Part shown: positions 1 to 4,981 of the stretch, one piece after another
Layout: every line of letters starts with the position of its first letter
Position numbering within the stretch: the first letter of the stretch is position 1
NCBI GenBank assembly: GCA_035480695.1
Contig: DATIHM010000086.1
Coordinates: forward strand, 1-7,836
DNA length: 7,836 bases
Direction of reading: 5' to 3'
Source: DATBED01 sp035480695
GTDB taxonomy: Bacteria > Patescibacteriota > Saccharimonadia > Saccharimonadales > UBA4665
Position numbers and translations under genes: made by a program
Notes under the pieces: generated by a model
What the model was told of the DNA's origin: nothing
Seen by the model: the letters and a program-made list of their open reading frames with translations, nothing else
The model's database searches: none

Positions 1-591
1 GGCCAGCTCGCGGCAGATGGCCTGCCAGGTGGCCTGGTCGTTAATGTCATGGGCTTCCCCGTACTTTTCGGCTATAGCGCGGCCGCCGGCGAAATCCTCC
101 CATGGCATCAACTTGTCTTTATATTCGAGCAGAATCGTGCGGCCACCACCGTCGCCGACGCCGGTGTTGATGACGCAATTTTCAATCAGGGCGAAGCCGA
201 TGCCGGTGCTGACTGTCACGTAGGCGACCCGCGAAAACTTGTCTTTGAGCATCATGGCTTCGGACAGGCCTGCCATTTTGGCGTCGTTTTCAACGACTGC
301 GGGGCACTCGGCGACACGCTCGACATCTGCCTGGACGGGCGCGTTTTTCCAGGGCAGGTTGCCGAAGGCCCGGGCGATGCCGTTCCGCCTATCGAGGCTG
401 CTGGCAGCCACGCCGACTCCCGCAGCCAGGAAGTCGCCATTTTTGAACCCTTTCAACGTTTTTTCGAGGTCAGCCAACCATTCGCCGTACTTTTTCGGGG
501 TAGGGAATTTTTCCTTTTCCAAGATGACGCCCTCGTCGCTCAGAACAGCCACGAGCGTCTTAGTGCCGCCCACATCAACCCCCAGATACAT
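1..591 (-). CDS. ROK-family sugar kinase-like protein, 5' part (C-terminus beyond window edge)
   Basis: The first 197 codons are present and the frame runs open off the left edge. ROK proteins are usually about 300 residues, so roughly the last third may be missing. The ATP phosphate motif DVGGTKT is at residues 6-12, the VENDAKMAG segment with the presumed catalytic Asp103 at 100-108, and the STGIGFALI glycine loop at 128-136. ROK kinases phosphorylate hexoses or amino sugars in the cytoplasm, and some members are regulators, but no DNA-binding domain precedes the kinase fold here. Oddly, the region that normally holds the sugar-contacting Glu/His and the CxCGxxGC zinc motif reads GVGDGGGR (144-151) followed by WEDFAGGRAI (164-173), with no cysteine cluster. 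The substrate is therefore uncertain, and glucokinase would be over-annotation. The start at 591 is chosen because the protein begins directly with the first beta strand of the fold. No Shine-Dalgarno precedes it. The gene is divergent from rpsA. Confidence 0.88.
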   Translation of the reverse strand, partial: MYLGVDVGGTKTLVAVLSDEGVILEKEKFPTPKKYGEWLADLEKTLKGFKNGDFLAAGVGVAASSLDRRNGIARAFGNLPWKNAPVQADVERVAECPAVVENDAKMAGLSEAMMLKDKFSRVAYVTVSTGIGFALIENCVINTGVGDGGGRTILLEYKDKLMPWEDFAGGRAIAEKYGEAHDINDQATWQAICRELA

Positions 592-597
592 GCTTTG

Positions 598-625
598 AGT
601 TTAGCACGAATCGTATAGCCCTGAA
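598..625 (-). promoter_or_regulatory. Possible leaderless promoter of the ROK gene
   Basis: Reading the minus strand, a -10-like TAAACT (603-598) lies with its first base exactly 12 bases before the A of the ATG at 591. This would put the transcription start on or next to the start codon. A weak -35-like TTCAGG (625-620) sits 16 bases further upstream. No purine-rich ribosome binding site occurs before the ATG. Both hexamers are degenerate, so the call rests mainly on the geometry shared with the starts at 7688 and 7769. Confidence 0.3.
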
Positions 626-661
626 GGGCGAAATGCTTGTCAGCTTTCATGGCCGCCACCG

Positions 662-690
662 TTGCGCATAAGTGTTGTATAAGATATAAT
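662..690 (+). promoter_or_regulatory. Sigma-70-type promoter for the rpsA-infB unit
   Basis: TTGCGC (662-667) and a perfect TATAAT (685-690) are separated by exactly 17 bases. The predicted transcription start is near 697, giving rpsA a leader of about 55 bases. The -35 matches the consensus only in its TTG core, but the -10 is ideal and the site lies in the only non-coding stretch before the first gene of the plus-strand unit. Confidence 0.6.
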
Positions 691-703
691 AGAAGGTAAT
701 CTT

Positions 704-721
704 GTAGGCTGAGAGGCCGAC
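704..721 (+). promoter_or_regulatory. Small hairpin with GNRA tetraloop in the rpsA leader
   Basis: GGCU (707-710) pairs with GGCC (715-718) around the loop GAGA (711-714), a GNRA-type tetraloop. GU (704-705) and AC (720-721) extend the stem across one A-G mismatch. The hairpin lies inside the predicted 5' leader and ends about 15 bases before the Shine-Dalgarno. Structured rpsA leaders mediate S1 autoregulation in enterobacteria (established); a similar role here is only inference. Confidence 0.3.
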
Positions 722-735
722 TGGAAATACTTACG

Positions 736-742
736 AAAGGGG
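736..742 (+). promoter_or_regulatory. Shine-Dalgarno deciding the rpsA start
   Basis: The purine run AAAGGGG ends at 742. Two in-frame ATGs follow, at 744 and 753. The first is only one base after the run, too close for normal initiation, while the second is ten bases away. The 753 start is therefore preferred, giving a protein that begins MSKSLTMDEL. Confidence 0.5.
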
Positions 743-752
743 CATGTTACAC

Positions 753-1859
753 ATGTCAAAATCATTAACTATGGATGAGCTGCTCGAGAGCAGCGACATC
801 AAGGGTTTGGTGGCCGGTGATACCTTAGAGGGAACCGTTCTGGCCGTCAAAAAGAACGAGGTTTGGGTGGATTTGGGCGCCCAGGGCGTCGGCGTGGTTA
901 TGCGCCGCGAAATCGGCCATGGCCAACAGCTCGAAGAAGAGCAGAAAGTGACCGTCAGCGTCATCGATCCTGAGATGGACGAGGGGCATGCTTTACTCAG
1001 CATGAAGCGCGCCGTCAAAGACCGCGGCTGGGACGAGCTGCAGCGCGTGCACGAGGCCAATGAAATCATAGAGGTCATCCCGTACGATGCTAACAGGGGT
1101 GGTTTGCTGGTCGAGCTCGAAGGAATCCGCGGCTTTTTGCCAGTCAGCCAGCTGGCGGCCGGGCACTATCCGCGCGTTTCGGGCGCCGACAAAGACGAGA
1201 TCCTGCAAAAGCTGCACGCCCTGACCAACAAGCCGTTGCGCGCGCGGGTGCTGGACGTTTCCCGCAAAGACAACAAGCTGATTTTCAGCGAGAAAGAGGC
1301 CGTCAAAGACGACATGGCCGCCCGCTTCAGCGAGCTTAAGGTCGGCGATGTCGTCGAAGGTATCGTCACCGGCGTGATTGACTTCGGCGCGTTCGTTAAC
1401 GTCGAGGGCATCGAAGGCCTGGTGCACATTTCCGAAATCTCTTGGGAGCGAGTCGACAACCCACGCAATTACGTCAAGGTCAACGACAAGGTCAAAGCCA
1501 AGATTATCGGTATCGACAAGGATCGCCTGAGCCTGAGCCTCAAACAGATGAGCGAAGACCCATGGCTGGAACAGGTCAAAGCCTTCAAGAAAGGCGACCT
1601 GGTCGAAGGCAAGGTTACGCGCATCACGCCGTTCGGCGCCTTCGTGCAACTGAGCCCGAGCGTCGAAGCACTGGTCCACGTTTCAGAGATGAGCGACGAC
1701 GAAGCGGTCGACCCCGAGCAGTTGTTCCAGCTGAACGAGAAGAAGCAGTTCAAGGTGCTCGACATCGACACCGAGAACCGCAAAATCGCTCTGAGTCTCA
1801 AAGAAGCTAAGGCCAAAGCGAAGGCCAAGCCTTCCAAAGCTAAAGAAGACAAGAAATAA
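753..1859 (+). CDS. rpsA: 30S ribosomal protein S1, four-S1-domain type
   Basis: This 368-residue protein consists of four S1 (OB-fold) RNA-binding repeats, at about residues 20-86, 103-180, 196-264 and 280-351. It ends in a lysine/alanine tail (352-368) containing a KAKAKAK run. Repeats 3 and 4 are canonical, with FGAFVNVEGIEGLVHISE (211-228) and PFGAFVQL followed by ALVHVSE (293-312). Repeats 1 and 2 are more divergent, as is usual for the S1 domains that dock on the ribosome. S1 binds single-stranded mRNA and brings it to the 30S subunit. Four repeats, rather than the six of Escherichia coli, is the common form outside Proteobacteria. The ATG at 744 would add three residues but lacks a properly spaced Shine-Dalgarno. 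The gene is first in the plus-strand unit, 50 bases before infB, so it is probably co-transcribed with it. A general S1-domain RNA-binding protein other than true bS1 cannot be fully excluded. Confidence 0.87.
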   Translation: MSKSLTMDELLESSDIKGLVAGDTLEGTVLAVKKNEVWVDLGAQGVGVVMRREIGHGQQLEEEQKVTVSVIDPEMDEGHALLSMKRAVKDRGWDELQRVHEANEIIEVIPYDANRGGLLVELEGIRGFLPVSQLAAGHYPRVSGADKDEILQKLHALTNKPLRARVLDVSRKDNKLIFSEKEAVKDDMAARFSELKVGDVVEGIVTGVIDFGAFVNVEGIEGLVHISEISWERVDNPRNYVKVNDKVKAKIIGIDKDRLSLSLKQMSEDPWLEQVKAFKKGDLVEGKVTRITPFGAFVQLSPSVEALVHVSEMSDDEAVDPEQLFQLNEKKQFKVLDIDTENRKIALSLKEAKAKAKAKPSKAKEDKK

Positions 1860-1879
1860 TATGAAAGTTTAAGGCAATC

Positions 1880-1891
1880 GGCCCGCGGGCC
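1880..1891 (+). other. Perfect 12-base GC palindrome just before the infB Shine-Dalgarno
   Basis: GGCCCGCGGGCC is self-complementary and could form a 4-bp GGCC/GGCC stem with a CGCG loop in the mRNA. It ends two bases before the AAAGGAG (1894-1900) used by infB. There is no T-run behind it, so it is not an intrinsic terminator. It could influence infB translation or mRNA processing, or be chance in GC-rich DNA. Confidence 0.3.
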
Positions 1892-1909
1892 AGAAAGGAG
1901 TCGACGGAT

Positions 1910-3685
1910 ATGGCAGAAGACACCAAGACCACCATCGAAATCGAAGATCTGATTACCGTCGGCACCTTGGCCGAGCGGTTGTCGATACCTGTTTCGCGCC
2001 TGATAGCCGAGCTCATGAAGAACGGCGTGATGGCGACCGTGAACGAGCGTATCGACTTCGATACTGCGCAGATAATCGTCGAGGAGTTGGGTCTCGGCCT
2101 GGAGGTCGCACGCCGCAAGACTGTCGAAGAGGTGGTGCCAGTCCGGCCCAAGAAGACTGTCAGCGACAAAGCCGAGGCCCGGCCGCCGGTCGTGGCAGTG
2201 ATGGGCCACGTCGACCACGGCAAAACCAGCCTGCTGGATGCCATCCGGGAAGCCAACGTCGTAAAGGGTGAAGCCGGCGGCATCACCCAGCATATTTCGG
2301 CCTATCAGGTGAAGCACAACGACCGCGTGATTACTTTTTTGGATACGCCTGGCCACGAGGCGTTCGCGGCTATCCGCGAGCACGGCGCCATGCTTACCGA
2401 CATAGTGATTATCGTGGTGGCGGCCGATGACGGCGTCAAGCCGCAGACGGTTGAAGCCATTCGATTTGCCCGCAAAGCCGGCGTCAAAATCATCGTGGCC
2501 ATCAACAAGATTGATAAAGAAGGCGCCGACCTGAACCGCGTCAAACAGCAGCTTTCCGAGAACGACCTGATGGTCGAGGAGTGGGGCGGTGACACGGTCG
2601 TGGTGCCGGTTTCAGCCAAGACCAAAGAGGGAATACCGCAATTATTGGACATGATTCTGCTGGTGACCGATGTTGAAGAGCTGAAGGCCGACACAGCTGT
2701 GCCAGGCCGCGGTCTGGTTATAGAAGCACATGTCGAGCAGGGTCGCGGGCCGGTCGCTCAGGCGTTGGTCGAGGCCGGCACGCTAAAGCCTGGCCAGTTC
2801 GTGGTAGCTGGCGGCACTTATGCGAAGATACGCAATCTGGAATCAACCGATGGCAAGCCGCTCAAGCAGGCGACGCCGTCGACGCCTGTTGCGATTACCG
2901 GTTTTAAGACGCTGCCCGAATTCGGCGACGAATTTACTGTGGTCGATAACGAAAAAACCGCTCGCCAACAGGCGTCGACGGCCGCCACTGAACGTCACGC
3001 CGGCGCTGCCCGCATGGATATCGGCAGCAACGAGCTGATTCGGCTCATCAACCGCGACCGCCAACTCCAGGAACTTAACCTCATCATCAAAGCCGACGTC
3101 CAGGGTTCTTTGACCTCTGTAATCGACAGCCTTAAAGCGATGGATACCGACGAAGTTTCCGTACGCATCGTCGGTTCCGGCATCGGGCCGGTCGGCGAAA
3201 ACGACCTGCACCTGGCCCACACCAGCGGTGCCATAATCTACGGCTTCAATGTCGACTTGCCGACCAGCAGCCGCCAGCAAGCCTCGCGCGACAAAGTCAG
3301 CGTCCGCCTGTATAAAGTCATTTACGAACTCATAGATGACGTTAAAAACGAGCTTTCCCAGCTACTTAGTCCCGAAATCGTTGAGAACGAACTCGGCCGG
3401 CTGATAGTTAAGGGCATTTTCAAAACGACCCGCAGTGAAGTCATCTGCGGAGGCGAAGTCACTAAGGGTAAGTTGACGGCTCCAGCCCTGGCGCGGGTCA
3501 GCCGCGAAGGTGAGCAACTGGCCGAAGTCGAACTGACCGGCTTGAAGCGTGGCCCTTCCGACACCAAAGAAGTTTTCGAAGGCGAAATGTGTGGCATGAG
3601 CCTCAAGACTGAAAAACGTCTCGAACTGCAAGAAGGTGACCGCATCGACGTCTTCACCCGCGAGGCCGTAACGCGAACTTTGTAA
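1910..3685 (+). CDS. infB: Translation initiation factor IF-2
   Basis: IF2 is the GTPase that brings formyl-Met-tRNA to the 30S complex and promotes subunit joining. Over 591 residues it has one IF2N-like helical domain (about 15-62) and a G domain with G1 GHVDHGKT (99-106), G2 GGITQHI (123-129), G3 DTPGHE (145-150), G4 NKID (199-202) and G5 SAK (235-237). Beta-barrel domain II (about 265-350) and domain III with IIKADVQGS (392-400) follow. The C-terminal tRNA-binding domain IV covers about 500-591 and ends in a typical VFTREAVTRTL. The protein is short: the long charged N-terminal extension of the E. coli (890 aa) and Bacillus (716 aa) forms is absent. The start is set by AAAGGAG (1894-1900), nine bases before the ATG. 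The usual neighbours nusA and rbfA are not adjacent; S1 precedes and a DUF5663-like gene follows 28 bases later. Confidence 0.97.
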   Translation: MAEDTKTTIEIEDLITVGTLAERLSIPVSRLIAELMKNGVMATVNERIDFDTAQIIVEELGLGLEVARRKTVEEVVPVRPKKTVSDKAEARPPVVAVMGHVDHGKTSLLDAIREANVVKGEAGGITQHISAYQVKHNDRVITFLDTPGHEAFAAIREHGAMLTDIVIIVVAADDGVKPQTVEAIRFARKAGVKIIVAINKIDKEGADLNRVKQQLSENDLMVEEWGGDTVVVPVSAKTKEGIPQLLDMILLVTDVEELKADTAVPGRGLVIEAHVEQGRGPVAQALVEAGTLKPGQFVVAGGTYAKIRNLESTDGKPLKQATPSTPVAITGFKTLPEFGDEFTVVDNEKTARQQASTAATERHAGAARMDIGSNELIRLINRDRQLQELNLIIKADVQGSLTSVIDSLKAMDTDEVSVRIVGSGIGPVGENDLHLAHTSGAIIYGFNVDLPTSSRQQASRDKVSVRLYKVIYELIDDVKNELSQLLSPEIVENELGRLIVKGIFKTTRSEVICGGEVTKGKLTAPALARVSREGEQLAEVELTGLKRGPSDTKEVFEGEMCGMSLKTEKRLELQEGDRIDVFTREAVTRTL

Positions 3686-3707
3686 TTAAGAAATGGCGAG
3701 GTAAAAT
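3680..3707 (+). promoter_or_regulatory. Possible internal promoter overlapping the infB stop
   Basis: TTGTAA (3680-3685, containing the infB TAA stop) and TAAAAT (3702-3707) are 16 bases apart. The first base of TAAAAT is 12 bases before the ATG at 3714, the same geometry as at 603/591 and 7757/7769. A GAGGT at 3698-3702, eleven bases from the ATG, offers an ordinary Shine-Dalgarno if the gene is read from the long upstream transcript. Both modes could coexist. Confidence 0.3.
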
Positions 3708-3713
3708 TAGCGT

Positions 3714-4430
3714 ATGCTCAAAATCGATAACAGTTTGCTCGAAGAAGTAGGCTTGGGCGCTTTGCCCGATACTGAGAAGAACGGCTTCTTGAAGCACATC
3801 TACGAAACGCTTGAGATGCGTGTCGGTATCCGTTTGGCCGACCAGATGAGTAATGAACAGCTCGACGAATTTGAGCGTTACTTTGAGGCAAAGGACGACG
3901 CCGGCGCCTTCAAGTGGCTCGAAACCAACTTCCCGAATTATAAAGATATCGTCCAAGAGGAATTTGACAAACTGAAGGCGGAAGTCGCCCAGACGGCGCC
4001 GGCAATCTTGGCCGCGTCGCAGGCCCAGGCGGCTGCAGCGCCAGCCTCAGCGGCAGTGCCACCGGTTCCTACGCCGAACCCAGGCCAACCGGCTGTTCAG
4101 CCCCTTGCTGACCCACAATCCGCTCCGCCCCAACCTTATTCACCACCGCCAGCCGCGCCGACACCAGCACCAGCACTAGCACCCGACCCTCAGCCGTATC
4201 AGCCGGCGCCACCGCCAGCCGCGCCGACTCCTCCGCCACCAAGCCCATCCCCGCAGCCTGTTAGTCAGTCTCCGCCACCAGCCGAACCACCTCTGCCATA
4301 TGTGCCACCGACACCACCTGCACCGGCTCCTCCGACCCCGGATTCAAATCCGCCCGAGCCGACCCCTCCGCCTACTAACCCAACACCGCCATTTCCAGAT
4401 CAGCAACCACCGGCAGGGCCAGCCCAGTAG
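3714..4430 (+). CDS. DUF5663-like protein with long proline-rich C-terminal tail
   Basis: The 238-residue protein has two parts. Residues 1-90 form a predicted all-helical, acidic domain (MLKIDNSLLEEVGLG, then RVGIRLADQMSNEQLDEFE at 36-54 and KWLETNFPNYKDIV at 67-80). This resembles, from memory, the DUF5663 family of Saccharibacteria and other CPR, whose function is unknown. An Ala/Gln linker (92-114) leads into a tail (116-238) in which 59 of 123 residues are proline. The tail contains no Lys or Arg, only a few Asp/Glu, and several PPP or PPPP runs likely to need EF-P during translation. There is no signal peptide or membrane segment, so a soluble cytoplasmic protein with an extended arm is inferred. 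The tail carries an internal duplication (PQPY ... PPPAAPTP twice). Starts 28 bases after infB, with GAGGT upstream, and ends two bases before the next gene. An adaptor role is plausible but unproven. Confidence 0.75.
   Translation: MLKIDNSLLEEVGLGALPDTEKNGFLKHIYETLEMRVGIRLADQMSNEQLDEFERYFEAKDDAGAFKWLETNFPNYKDIVQEEFDKLKAEVAQTAPAILAASQAQAAAAPASAAVPPVPTPNPGQPAVQPLADPQSAPPQPYSPPPAAPTPAPALAPDPQPYQPAPPPAAPTPPPPSPSPQPVSQSPPPAEPPLPYVPPTPPAPAPPTPDSNPPEPTPPPTNPTPPFPDQQPPAGPAQ
4143..4162 (+). repeat. Direct repeat copy 1 within the proline-rich tail
   Basis: These 20 bases are identical to 4209-4228, 66 bases downstream. They encode the PPPAAPT part of a repeated unit beginning PQPY. The match extends imperfectly outward at the protein level, which points to local duplication by slippage or recombination in low-complexity DNA. 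Confidence 0.7.
4209..4228 (+). repeat. Direct repeat copy 2 within the proline-rich tail
   Basis: Second identical copy of the 20-base unit at 4143-4162, in the same reading frame. The 66-base offset is 22 codons, so gain or loss of the unit would change tail length without breaking the frame. Confidence 0.7.
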
Positions 4431-4432
4431 CA

Positions 4433-4981
4433 GTGAATGCAACCGAGCCCGCAGTAGACTATGAGCAGCTACAAAAACTGCTGGCGACTGCTAAGAATGA
4501 CAAAGAGCTTTTCCAGCGAATCGTCGATACGCCCTTCGAACAGAGGTTGCAAACGGCCTTTATGTTCCTCGGTATCATTGTTTTGCTACTGGTTAACAAG
4601 AAAAGCGGCACGATTGACCGAATCGCACTTTCTAACACCGACTTTGCGAAAAATACGACTCTCGTATCGGTAGTGCCTTTCGAAAAAATCAAGATCCCGG
4701 TCGAAACCCGCGGCAATATCATAGCACTGGCCATTAAAAGTGGTGAGCAGCAAGATACGACAGATTGGCGGTTCCTGTTCAACCCGGTCTTGACGGCGCA
4801 ACAGGCGCGTATCAACCAGGCCAGCGCCGGTATTGCTTACAGCGCGGTTTATCCTCTAAAAGCCCGCGATGGCGGCGCAATGATTTTCAGCTACTACCAG
4901 TATGAGCAGGGCATCGGCCGAGACCAGATGCAATTCATGAACAGGTATTCGAAGATGGTTGAGCGCCACTTAAAAGGTTAG
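4433..4981 (+). CDS. Small uncharacterised protein, possibly GAF-like
   Basis: This 182-residue protein starts with GTG, two bases after the TAG of the preceding gene. Only a weak, distant AGGG (4415-4418) lies upstream, so translation is probably coupled. An N-terminal amphipathic helix (about 8-42, with the DYEQLQKLLATAKNDKELFQ segment) is followed by a beta-rich part. GIIVLLLVNKKSGTIDRIAL (47-66) reads like the first strands of a GAF/PAS-type sensor fold. The C-terminal part contains ARINQASAGIAYSAVYPL, then GGAMIFSYYQY, and ends in a helix (FMNRYSKMVERHL), again in GAF-like order. The hydrophobic stretch at 43-54 is rather short for a membrane span and fits a buried strand better, though a membrane anchor is possible. 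No catalytic or ligand motif is recognised. The stop overlaps the convergent methyltransferase stop by 4 bp. The GAF assignment is inference from pattern only. Confidence 0.65.
   Translation: MNATEPAVDYEQLQKLLATAKNDKELFQRIVDTPFEQRLQTAFMFLGIIVLLLVNKKSGTIDRIALSNTDFAKNTTLVSVVPFEKIKIPVETRGNIIALAIKSGEQQDTTDWRFLFNPVLTAQQARINQASAGIAYSAVYPLKARDGGAMIFSYYQYEQGIGRDQMQFMNRYSKMVERHLKG

Noticed and set aside
49..618. Long open frame antisense to the ROK gene
   Set aside because: It mirrors a convincing ROK protein, has no recognisable motifs or start signals, and runs through the ROK start region.
618..629. GCCC-TGAA-GGGC hairpin between ROK and rpsA
   Set aside because: Only four base pairs, no T-run on either strand, and located upstream of divergent genes where a terminator is not expected.
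993..1679. 228-codon minus-strand open frame inside rpsA
   Set aside because: Antisense shadow produced by GC-rich, purine-first codons of rpsA; no motif, no ribosome binding site, and the plus strand encodes clear S1 repeats.
1861..1872. Tiny ATG-AAA-GTT-TAA frame between rpsA and infB
   Set aside because: Three codons with no ribosome binding site; expected by chance.
1469..2383. 304-codon minus-strand open frame across the rpsA-infB junction
   Set aside because: Spans two well-supported genes on the opposite strand and its translation is low in recognisable structure.
4341..4385. G-rich minus strand opposite the proline codons as a G-quadruplex
   Set aside because: Runs are mostly GG with few GGG, so a stable quadruplex is doubtful; the composition follows from proline coding.
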